Shown here: positions 54,175 to 61,980 of the stretch, piece by piece
Numbering within the stretch: the first letter of the stretch is position 1
Layout of the letters: every line of letters begins with the position of its first letter
Assembly (NCBI GenBank): GCA_946529215.1
Contig: CAMMZC010000001.1
Coordinates: 94,180 to 158,179 of the forward strand
DNA: 64,000 bases
Direction: 5' to 3'
Source: an uncultured Clostridia bacterium
GTDB lineage: Bacteria; Bacillota; Clostridia; TANB77; CAG-508
The notes under the pieces: generated by a model
Seen by the model: the letters and a program-made list of their open reading frames with translations, nothing else
The model's database searches: none
Told to the model about the DNA's origin: nothing
Translations under genes and position numbers: made by a program

Positions 54175-55866
54175 TTAATCTCCATAGTTAGTAAACCTAA
54201 ACATACCTTTTCTCTCTCTACCTAATGCCATATAATATGCCCTTTTTATATCATCACTCTTTGTTCTAATATATTTATATATGTCTGAATTTGTTATGTT
54301 ATCTAAGTTATCCCCTATCATACTACTATATGATTCTAAATATGGTGTAGGTGGTTCATCACTATAGCACATTGGTGCATACATTTTTTCTCCTATTTTT
54401 CTTAGTTCAAAATTAATTTTCCAAACTGCTGGAGAATATTCTAAAGTATTCTTTAAAGAATAATCCTTTTCGTTTATTTTAGCATAGGTATTATCATCTT
54501 TTATTACATATATATCATCTTCATCTACATATTCTTTTGTTTTTGTGTTTGGTACTACAGAATAATTATTATATATTCTATCTCCTATAGGAAATCCTTG
54601 CAAAAAAGTTACCATACAAACATTGTTTTCAAGTAAATCCCAATCTTCTTCAGAGATTTTAGGCATAATAAATTCTGTATTACCTTCTGCATTAGAATAA
54701 GTAGAAAATCCAGAGATAGCTGTTGATAAATTTGTTTGTATTACAGCTCTAATAACATCTCTTCTATGTTGATTAAATTTTGAATCTGAATCTTCAATAT
54801 TTGAATCAATGTCCCCAAAAATGTTATCTATCGCAGTAAATTCATAATTATCATAATTTTCTAAATTTATTATGCTAGAACTACTACCACCTGCATTAAG
54901 TCCATTTAAATTGTTTTTTACCCATGTAGAAAAAAGATATGCATCCCTATAATACTGGAAAGCCAGTGTATTGTTTTTTATTTCATTATAATAACTTTCA
55001 AATTTCTCTTTGTTCGCTTGTATATTGTAATTTATGCATTGTTTTTGCCTATTTCCGCTATCATCTATATAAAAAATATACGAGTCATTAGTAGGGTGAT
55101 TTGTTAATCTCTCTTCAGAGTAATAGTATTTTGTTCCATTTCGTATAGTATAAAAGTAAAATCTTCCATTTCCTTCAGCATCCATCAAATATTCTTTTAA
55201 TTTTTCTGTAGTATGATTTGAAAAATTTATTCCATTAAATGTAAAACTTGTTATTTCTCTAGATGTATTATAATTAAAACCTCCATATTGATCAAGTCCT
55301 ATTAAATAACCCTCATGTCTTGTATGAGCATATCCATTATTTTTATCAAATTCATCAACTATAATATAATTGTCAAGACTATATGTAATTATGTAATTTT
55401 TTGAACCTTTTTCATAGTTACAAGAATATGTTATATATGGCTTTAAATCTGTTAATGTACTTTTATCTTTATATTCATCATCTATATCTTCAGCATTTGT
55501 AAGTGTATTAACAAATGGTGCATATATATAATATCCATCATACATTGTCAACACAACAGCTGGAACATATTCATTCATTAAAGATGATGTCTCTCCATTA
55601 AATCCAAATGCCAAATTTAAAGATGTAAAAAAAGAATTAACAGCAGCTTTAGCAAACTTTACTCTTGTTTGTGGAACATACATATAACTATTTATAGTGT
55701 TTGATTGAAATCCTTTTACAGCATCATAAGTTGCATTATTTAATCTAGAATCATACATATTTTGTACTTTTATATTATCTATTTGTACATCAATATATTT
55801 TGAAAAAACTATATAAATTGGTGTCATTATAAGTAGAAAGATTATGATTAAATATTGTAGTTTCAT
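54175..55866 (-). CDS. Large membrane-anchored protein of the Tad-like locus
   Basis: A 563-residue protein with an N-terminal membrane helix (about 5-24) and a large, apparently extracytoplasmic domain rich in Tyr, Asn and Ser, including MYDGYYIYAPF near 110-120 and YSCNYEKGSKNYIITYSLDNY near 150-170. Position at the distal end of the locus suggests a tip or adhesive component; this is inference. A strong terminator lies directly upstream, so it is expressed at a lower level than the small subunits unless read-through occurs. Family not recognised. Confidence 0.65.
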   Translation of the reverse strand: MKLQYLIIIFLLIMTPIYIVFSKYIDVQIDNIKVQNMYDSRLNNATYDAVKGFQSNTINSYMYVPQTRVKFAKAAVNSFFTSLNLAFGFNGETSSLMNEYVPAVVLTMYDGYYIYAPFVNTLTNAEDIDDEYKDKSTLTDLKPYITYSCNYEKGSKNYIITYSLDNYIIVDEFDKNNGYAHTRHEGYLIGLDQYGGFNYNTSREITSFTFNGINFSNHTTEKLKEYLMDAEGNGRFYFYTIRNGTKYYYSEERLTNHPTNDSYIFYIDDSGNRQKQCINYNIQANKEKFESYYNEIKNNTLAFQYYRDAYLFSTWVKNNLNGLNAGGSSSSIINLENYDNYEFTAIDNIFGDIDSNIEDSDSKFNQHRRDVIRAVIQTNLSTAISGFSTYSNAEGNTEFIMPKISEEDWDLLENNVCMVTFLQGFPIGDRIYNNYSVVPNTKTKEYVDEDDIYVIKDDNTYAKINEKDYSLKNTLEYSPAVWKINFELRKIGEKMYAPMCYSDEPPTPYLESYSSMIGDNLDNITNSDIYKYIRTKSDDIKRAYYMALGRERKGMFRFTNYGD

Positions 55867-55889
55867 ATTATTTTATCCTTCCTTTTTAT

Positions 55890-55922
55890 AAAAAAAAGCT
55901 TGTAATTATAACTTACAAGCTT
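55890..55922 (-). terminator. Internal terminator in the Tad-like locus
   Basis: AAGCTTGTAA (55896-55905) pairs perfectly with TTACAAGCTT (55913-55922), then TTTTTTTTATAAAAAGG on the minus strand. It lies between the 160-residue protein and the 563-residue protein. Confidence 0.85.
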
Positions 55923-55939
55923 ATTTAATCAAATCAAAA

Positions 55940-56422
55940 TTATTTTGTTGTTCCATTATAATAAGCTATAACAGAATCAGAACTGCTTTTTCCTGTTAAT
56001 GTTTCAACCCAATTGTTATTCACCTTTTTAACTTCAATATGAACAGGGCTATTTGATGGTAATTTATAAGGTAATTTGTTTTCAATTTGAGTTCTAGTTA
56101 AATCTATATAAATACTATCTCCTGCAGTTTTTGCTTCACTTGCTTCTTTCTTTTTAGGATTATCATCTGGTATTTTTATAGTCATATCATAGTCTATTGC
56201 TACTCCAGTAGAACCAGTTATTTTAGCAAAGTTTTCTAAATCTGCTTGTGTTACCTCAGATTTAACTGTTATTGCCTCTCCCAAAACATTTACTGCATCT
56301 TGAATTTGTAAAATAGTAGAATCATCGATTTTATCTGCCATTAAAACCATAGGCACAACGAACATAACTCCTGCTGCTATAATTATAACAATTACCATTA
56401 CAGCTGTATCTCCTATATTCAT
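55940..56422 (-). CDS. Small membrane-anchored subunit, Tad-like locus
   Basis: A 160-residue protein. The N-terminus MNIGDTAVMVIVIIIAAGVM is hydrophobic to about residue 28; the rest is a soluble domain with VLGEAITVKSEVTQADLENFAK and several strands. It lacks the MENASKAL signature but stands between the MENAT gene and the large distal gene. RBS AAGGAGGAATTTAA. Probably another pilin-like or minor subunit. Confidence 0.62.
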   Translation of the reverse strand: MNIGDTAVMVIVIIIAAGVMFVVPMVLMADKIDDSTILQIQDAVNVLGEAITVKSEVTQADLENFAKITGSTGVAIDYDMTIKIPDDNPKKKEASEAKTAGDSIYIDLTRTQIENKLPYKLPSNSPVHIEVKKVNNNWVETLTGKSSSDSVIAYYNGTTK

Positions 56423-56443
56423 TTTAAATTCCTCCTTTACTAA

Positions 56444-57043
56444 TTAAATATTTTCAACATAAGTTATAATTTTTATGTCGTTTTTTTCTACATTTGAAAC
56501 ACCATCATCTGTTTTCTGTTTATATATGCCATAATATTCTGTAAATTTACTATCTCTTATTCTATCATACAACATTTCTAAACAATTGTCAAATTTATCA
56601 TTATTTTTATCTTCTAAATATTTATTTGCTGCACCTGAAATTGTAAATTTTAATATCCTCTTATCTTTATTAAATTCATGTGTTGCATGAATATCTTCAA
56701 ATGTCATGTTTTCGTGTAACTTATCATTTAACTCTTTTGCAAATTCGCTTACGTTAGAATCATCTTGAAATATAATATATACATCAAAATTTTCTTTTCT
56801 TAATCTTCTTAATGATGTAGCTATAGTTTCAAATGTAACTGTTCTTGCATATTTTTTATTACTTTGTATAAAATTATGTAAAGAATTATCAGAATCTACA
56901 GCATATTCAACTTTTTCTTTTGATAAAACTATATCATCTATTTGATTTTTTACTCTTGAAAAGGAGGAAATACTTACTGTAAGTGCAATTATTAATAAAA
57001 GCATTGATCCAGCCATAATTAAAGCATCTGTTGCATTTTCCAT
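56444..57043 (-). CDS. MENASKAL-type pilin-like protein E
   Basis: A 199-residue protein. MENATDALIMAGSMLLLII is the family N-terminus (Thr-Asp in place of Ser-Lys), one membrane helix to about residue 29, then a helical and beta domain with YARTVTFETIATSLRRLRKENFDVYIIF. It lacks the clear FN..F..Y..K motif of the others. RBS GGAGGAAGAT. Probably a minor subunit. Confidence 0.66.
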   Translation of the reverse strand: MENATDALIMAGSMLLLIIALTVSISSFSRVKNQIDDIVLSKEKVEYAVDSDNSLHNFIQSNKKYARTVTFETIATSLRRLRKENFDVYIIFQDDSNVSEFAKELNDKLHENMTFEDIHATHEFNKDKRILKFTISGAANKYLEDKNNDKFDNCLEMLYDRIRDSKFTEYYGIYKQKTDDGVSNVEKNDIKIITYVENI

Positions 57044-57072
57044 AGTATCTTCCTCCTTTCTACATTTTATTT

Positions 57073-57510
57073 TTAAGGATTTGTTGTAACTGTAATTGTA
57101 TTAATTAATCCTGTATCAGGATTATATGTAGGTTCTACATTATAAAACTTTCCTGTTACTGCCTTAATATCGTTGTCTATAGTAACAGTATGGTCTGAAG
57201 TATTATATGAAGTAACTACATCACCATCTATCGTCATATTTACATATTGCATTGAACCACCTGCTATTTTAGCATTATTATTAATAGATATGGCTTTATT
57301 TATTAGGGTATTAACTTGTGATCCTGACTTATTTTTACCAATATAAGGTTCAATCATATGATTAAAAGCAGTTATTGTTTGCTTATCTAAGCTTGGATTA
57401 TTCTTTAATGAATTAGAATAATTATAAAACATCATTATACCTAAAGAGATAATTATCAGTGCAATTAATATTGATCCTGCCAAAATTAAGGCTTTTGATG
57501 CATTTTCCAT
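57073..57510 (-). CDS. MENASKAL-type pilin-like protein D
   Basis: A 145-residue protein. MENASKALILAGSILIALII and a helix to about residue 28 are followed by the family motif AFNHMIEPYIGKNKSGSQV and LINKAISINNNAKIAGG, then a beta-rich domain ending TVTTNP. It closely resembles protein C in layout and size, so the two may be major subunits or partners. No prepilin-type leader precedes the hydrophobic helix. Confidence 0.7.
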   Translation of the reverse strand: MENASKALILAGSILIALIIISLGIMMFYNYSNSLKNNPSLDKQTITAFNHMIEPYIGKNKSGSQVNTLINKAISINNNAKIAGGSMQYVNMTIDGDVVTSYNTSDHTVTIDNDIKAVTGKFYNVEPTYNPDTGLINTITVTTNP

Positions 57511-57549
57511 AATATACCTTCTTTTTTATTTTTTTCGTTTTAGTTATTG

Positions 57550-57969
57550 CTATGTATTTTCATTGTATGCTAATTCTACAATTAATCCATTATTTGCATA
57601 CCCAGCTACAATAGTATAAGTTTTTGCACTTGTAATTGATGGTATAGAAAGTGTAGGAGCAGTTGCTTGTCCTGTAGTTGAAGCTGTATCAGAGTTTACT
57701 ATATTTACATACCTTTTCTCATCAGATTGTGTTTCAGCCGCATTGTTTGCTATAACAGCTGAATACATAGCTTTAACCTCAGCAGCAGTTTTATTTTTTC
57801 CAACAAAGTTTTCCCATTGTGAATTAAATGTTTGAATTTGTTCTTTACTTAGATTTGCTCCTCCCATTTGAGTTCTAGCATTATTTACTACTGCCAATCC
57901 TAAAGTAATAATTATAATTGCTAATAATATAGCTCCTGCTATAATTAATGCTTTTGATGCGTTTTCCAT
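57550..57969 (-). CDS. MENASKAL-type pilin-like protein C (candidate major subunit)
   Basis: A 139-residue protein. MENASKALIIAGAILLAIII and a helix to about 27, then TFNSQWENFVGKNKTAAEV, VIANNAAETQ and a beta-rich end. RBS AAAGGAGGAATTTTTT is strong, and a stable hairpin (58007-58043) lies in the leader, which could raise mRNA stability. On these grounds it is my candidate for the main subunit. Secretion as a filament is inference from the neighbouring TadA/B/C-like genes. Confidence 0.7.
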   Translation of the reverse strand: MENASKALIIAGAILLAIIIITLGLAVVNNARTQMGGANLSKEQIQTFNSQWENFVGKNKTAAEVKAMYSAVIANNAAETQSDEKRYVNIVNSDTASTTGQATAPTLSIPSITSAKTYTIVAGYANNGLIVELAYNENT

Positions 57970-58006
57970 AAAAAATTCCTCCTTTATATTTTTATTATTT
58001 TTTTCC

Positions 58007-58043
58007 TAGCAAAGCAAATCTTATGGAAAAATTTGTATTGCTA
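58007..58043 (-). promoter_or_regulatory. Leader hairpin before pilin-like protein C
   Basis: TAGCAAAGCAAAT (58007-58019) pairs with ATTTGTATTGCTA (58031-58043) apart from a two-base bulge. No T-run follows on the minus strand, so it looks like an mRNA processing or stabilising stem rather than a terminator. Confidence 0.55.
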
Positions 58044-58058
58044 ACATTAAAAACTTAA

Positions 58059-58496
58059 TTATTGTGTAATTTGTTCAAATAACATATATTTGACCTTTCT
58101 TTGAGAATTATACTCAATTTTTTTACACTTAAATTCTATTTGTCTATAGTATCTTACAAAATCATTCATTCCTGCATTATATAATGTTTCCATATCATAT
58201 ATACGTGGTTCTCCTAAGTCTTTTGTTTCAATTTCTATATTAATAGAATTCTCATCATTTTTTATATATTTTCCATTTTCGTCTTTTTTTACAAATGATT
58301 TTTCGTTATCATCTACTGCATGATTAATAATTGTAGTAATGTCTGTACCTAATATTTCTTTATCTAAATATTTTTCATATTTAATATTAAATTTTTTTAT
58401 TTCGCTATATTTTTGTCTATATTCAAAGTACTTTGAAAAAAATGCTATTCCAAAAATTAATAAACTTATTGCAATTATTATAATTGTTCTTTTCAT
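58059..58496 (-). CDS. Small membrane-anchored protein related to the MENASKAL family
   Basis: A 145-residue protein from ATG 58496 (GGAGGAAAAA just before it). MKRTIIIIAISLLIFGIAFF replaces the MENASKAL start, but the downstream motif KFNIKYEKYLDKEILGTDI and IINHAVDDN is the same as in the paralogues. C-terminal strands with YRQIEFKCKKIEYNSQRKVK resemble the last part of protein A. It is probably a divergent member acting in the same structure. Confidence 0.66.
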   Translation of the reverse strand: MKRTIIIIAISLLIFGIAFFSKYFEYRQKYSEIKKFNIKYEKYLDKEILGTDITTIINHAVDDNEKSFVKKDENGKYIKNDENSINIEIETKDLGEPRIYDMETLYNAGMNDFVRYYRQIEFKCKKIEYNSQRKVKYMLFEQITQ

Positions 58497-58548
58497 TTTT
58501 TCCTCCACATTTAATATTAAATAATTTGTCAAAAAAAGTCAATATTTT

Positions 58549-58983
58549 TTATTTATTTTCTATATAAATATTTTCAATTAGATTAGAATTACTTCCATAA
58601 CTTGTAGTACATTTATATTCCTTATTTATGTTTTTTTCTAATATAGAATTTATATCTATGTCATCAGCTAGCAAATTAGTATTTGCACCTTCTATTATTC
58701 CATCTTGTGCTGTAACTTTAATTTCTATTGGTTGCTTGCCACTTCTATTACAATCTTTTGCAAAATTTATAATAGATACTACATCTTGAATTTTCAAAAC
58801 TTCTTTATCTTCATATTTTAAAAATTTCTGATTAAAAGTATCTACTTGAGATGAAGCCATAACACCATATATTTCGTTTGTTCTATTTCTTGCTCTTGTA
58901 AACATATATGATGAAAAAGAAGATAATAAAATAAATAATAATATAGACCCTGCTATAAGTAGTGCTTTTGATGCATTTTCCAT
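58549..58983 (-). CDS. MENASKAL-type pilin-like protein B
   Basis: A 144-residue protein. MENASKALLIAGSILLFILL, a helix to about 27 and a basic spot (RARNRTNE) precede TFNQKFLKYEDKEVLKIQDV and IINFAKDCN. The end has YKCTTSYGSNSNLIENI. Start ATG 58983 follows AAAGGAGAAAAAC 11 bases after protein A. Confidence 0.7.
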   Translation of the reverse strand: MENASKALLIAGSILLFILLSSFSSYMFTRARNRTNEIYGVMASSQVDTFNQKFLKYEDKEVLKIQDVVSIINFAKDCNRSGKQPIEIKVTAQDGIIEGANTNLLADDIDINSILEKNINKEYKCTTSYGSNSNLIENIYIENK

Positions 58984-58994
58984 GTTTTTCTCCT

Positions 58995-59828
58995 TTACTC
59001 AACTTTATCAAATTCAAATGTCATACTTTTAACTCTTCCTGTTCCACCCTGATCATTATCATATTCTATACTAGTACATTTAAAAACTGCTCTTTTAAAT
59101 TGATGAAATTCATAATATTTTTTTATGCTTATTCCGTCGTATCCATCTTTTAAAAGAATATTTTCTATATCATCATAACTTCTTTCTGTTTTATCATTAA
59201 TTATTCTTTTATAATCCTCAACTGATTTCTTTTTAAGTATTTCTGTAGCCTTATTTACATCTACACCTTGCTCCCTAGCTATTCTTTCAATTTCGTATGT
59301 ATCTTTGCTGTCTACTATTAATGCATCTATACTTTTGGCAAGTTTTGCTGCGATTTGCGCACTGCCATATTTATCTTCTATATTTAATCCACTTGTTATA
59401 ACATTAACAAGTTTATTATCAGTATCAGATTGTTGAAAATTATCACCTTCTTTAAAAAGATGCAAACTTGGATCAGTTTCATTATCAAACCATAGATTTT
59501 TAACATTTTTATTACTACGCGGTAATGAAACTGTCAAAGTTATAGGATTATACTTTTCGTCATTTTGTGCTCCTTTAGCTCCTGAATGTCTTGTATTGTA
59601 ATCTTGAATCATATTAGTTAAAGATATTATCTCATATCCATAAACTTTTTTTCTATCATAATTTGTAAATTGTTTATTAAATTTTTCAACATTTTCTATA
59701 TCATCTATTTTCCCCTGTTCATTGTAAAAATCTGTAATTCTTCCTTTAAAGAAAAACAACAACATTACAATAAGCATTGTCATTAATACTCCTGCTGCCA
59801 TTAATAGCGCCTTTGAAGCATTTTCCAT
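58995..59828 (-). CDS. MENASKAL-type pilin-like protein A (long)
   Basis: At 277 residues this is the longest paralogue and the first after the platform gene. MENASKALLMAAGVLMTMLI and a helix to about 27, then KFNKQFTNYDRKKVYGYEI and TNMIQDYNTRHSG. The middle (about 80-210) carries an extra helical region; the end, RAVFKCTSIEYDNDQGGTGRVK, matches the strand pattern of the 145-residue relative. Possibly a priming or tip subunit. Confidence 0.7.
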   Translation of the reverse strand: MENASKALLMAAGVLMTMLIVMLLFFFKGRITDFYNEQGKIDDIENVEKFNKQFTNYDRKKVYGYEIISLTNMIQDYNTRHSGAKGAQNDEKYNPITLTVSLPRSNKNVKNLWFDNETDPSLHLFKEGDNFQQSDTDNKLVNVITSGLNIEDKYGSAQIAAKLAKSIDALIVDSKDTYEIERIAREQGVDVNKATEILKKKSVEDYKRIINDKTERSYDDIENILLKDGYDGISIKKYYEFHQFKRAVFKCTSIEYDNDQGGTGRVKSMTFEFDKVE

Positions 59829-59896
59829 ATCTTAGTCACCCCTTCTGTGTTTAAAAATCATACACAATAACAATATGCTGTTTTATAGTTAGCTAA

Positions 59897-61963
59897 TTAA
59901 GCTATACTGCTCATAGATGTGTTCATACTGGTTAATCCTATATATACAAGTGGTATGATTAAGTAACCAACAAACATCACAACCATAGGTGCAAATCCAA
60001 TTAACTTTCCAATTCTTGCTTTTCTTGCTATTAGTCTTTGATTTGACTCTTTACGTTTTTCTTGATAATAGTCTCTTTCTGAGTCAAGTTCATCAAATGC
60101 TTCGATAATTGGTATTTTTTCAACAGCTGCTTGTAAACTCTCTACTATTCTTATAAATAATTGATAATTTGTTTCATTTCTTAAAACTTCTAATGCTTCC
60201 CAAGCACCTGCTTCATAGTTATTAACACATCTACTTATAGGTTCTCTAAAAATGTCTGAATACCTTTCTAACCATTCTAAAATTATTTCAACATTTACTC
60301 TTTCTATTCTCATTAGCATAAGTATTATTGTTTGGAATTGCATTACCTCATCTTCCATTTCCATAAGCCTCATTTTATACTGAAAGTATAGCATCCATAA
60401 AGGGAACATATATCCTAAAATCATAAATACAAACGCTAATAAAAATTCAAACCACTGTACATATTCTGAATTAACCTGTTGTAACTTTTTATAAATTCTT
60501 TCTACTGCATTAGTTATTTCCTTTTCTTTAGCTTCTTCGTAATCCTTATCTTTTCTTACTTCTTTTTCAATATCTTCTTTTGTAGTTTTCAAGTTACCTC
60601 TAAATTTATCTAAAAATTTATTATCACTTTCTGTTAACTCCATTGCATTTTTTAATTCTCTATCTGTATATCCACCTAAAAGATTATATTCTCTTGTAGG
60701 CTCCTCATAAACCATTTTAATTGCAATATGATGCAATTGTGTCATTAAAAACAATGTTATGCAAAATGTCACAATAGCTATAACTATTCTATTGACATAT
60801 AGCCATTCCATTTTTAGTTTAGAGGCTGAATCTTTTAATATTTTTTGAGTTTTTATATATTCCTTTGTACCTTTTTTAGGTAAAAATAAATCTACTACTC
60901 TTTTTCCTATTGGATTTTTATAAACTTTTGATTGCCATGGATTTTCTTGGTTTACTGTTTGCTTATCCATAGAACCATTATTTTTAACTTTTCTAAGTAA
61001 TACATAGCAAATTACAGTAAGCAATATTACTATTATTTGTATAATCATTCCAGGCTTTCCATTATAAAATGAATCTGTAAAAGTAAAGTTATTTACTGAC
61101 CATTTTTTTAATGGTTCTAAAAATAAAACTGGAACTATTGATATTATAGATAAACTTTGAAATACATAATCAATTTTATCTCTTTTTAAGATTTCAATTT
61201 GCATTTCTTCAGTTATATTGTTAACATTTTTAAGGTATAATGAAGCTTTATCTACTTTTCTATCTCCAAATTCTTTTGTAAGATAAGAAATTCCAGCAAA
61301 TTCTTTTAAGTATGGATTTGGAGCTATATCATAATATTTCTCTAGTTCAGTTTCTGGATCATTTGAAATTAATACTTCATATATTTTTTCACCTTGTCTT
61401 GAAATTGTCTTTTCATCATCTTGCGATATTTGATAAATAGCTTCTTCTACCATGTTAAATTCATGATAGGCATGTCTTATTTCAGCAAAAAAATCTAGTT
61501 GTTCTTTTAAAAGATTATTATCCATTGAATCTACACTTCTGTCTATAAATGCATCTATCATAAACAATTCAAATATTAAAATTATAGACATTAATAAATA
61601 ATTAGAACGAGTAATTATTATAGAAGCTCCAATTAGTGGTACAACAATAGATAATACTTTTGTTAAAATTTTCGCCGAATCTCTTCTAGTTGCATACTCA
61701 TCATCAACATTTATTATTTCAAGTCTTCTTCTTAATTTATGAATATATGTTTTTATATATGGTATTTTTGAATATGTTATATATAGTTTTTGATAAAGAA
61801 TTTGAGTAGAAAACTTTGATGATTCAGTACCTTGTCTTAGTTTCCTTATCTTTTTATATTCTGATTTACCCATTTTTTTTTGTAAAATATAATATGCAAT
61901 AACTATTGCTATAAACAATACTATAACACCATACATTACATACATTAAAGCCTGAGTCGACAA
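59897..61963 (-). CDS. TadB-TadC-like fused platform protein
   Basis: A 688-residue polytopic membrane protein. TTG 61963 is the start: AAGGAGG stands 8 bases before it. The first half has a membrane helix (about 7-27), two more (about 108-142) and a T2SSF-like domain (LKEQLDFFAEIRHAYHEF near 154), membrane segments near 270-330 and 390-412; the second half has a second T2SSF-like domain (MEDEVMQFQTIILMLMRIE near 536) and two C-terminal helices near 645-680. TadB and TadC are normally separate; here one chain carries both. It follows the ATPase by 17 bases. Confidence 0.78.
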   Translation of the reverse strand: MSTQALMYVMYGVIVLFIAIVIAYYILQKKMGKSEYKKIRKLRQGTESSKFSTQILYQKLYITYSKIPYIKTYIHKLRRRLEIINVDDEYATRRDSAKILTKVLSIVVPLIGASIIITRSNYLLMSIILIFELFMIDAFIDRSVDSMDNNLLKEQLDFFAEIRHAYHEFNMVEEAIYQISQDDEKTISRQGEKIYEVLISNDPETELEKYYDIAPNPYLKEFAGISYLTKEFGDRKVDKASLYLKNVNNITEEMQIEILKRDKIDYVFQSLSIISIVPVLFLEPLKKWSVNNFTFTDSFYNGKPGMIIQIIVILLTVICYVLLRKVKNNGSMDKQTVNQENPWQSKVYKNPIGKRVVDLFLPKKGTKEYIKTQKILKDSASKLKMEWLYVNRIVIAIVTFCITLFLMTQLHHIAIKMVYEEPTREYNLLGGYTDRELKNAMELTESDNKFLDKFRGNLKTTKEDIEKEVRKDKDYEEAKEKEITNAVERIYKKLQQVNSEYVQWFEFLLAFVFMILGYMFPLWMLYFQYKMRLMEMEDEVMQFQTIILMLMRIERVNVEIILEWLERYSDIFREPISRCVNNYEAGAWEALEVLRNETNYQLFIRIVESLQAAVEKIPIIEAFDELDSERDYYQEKRKESNQRLIARKARIGKLIGFAPMVVMFVGYLIIPLVYIGLTSMNTSMSSIA

Positions 61964-61980
61964 AACTTTCGCCTCCTTTT

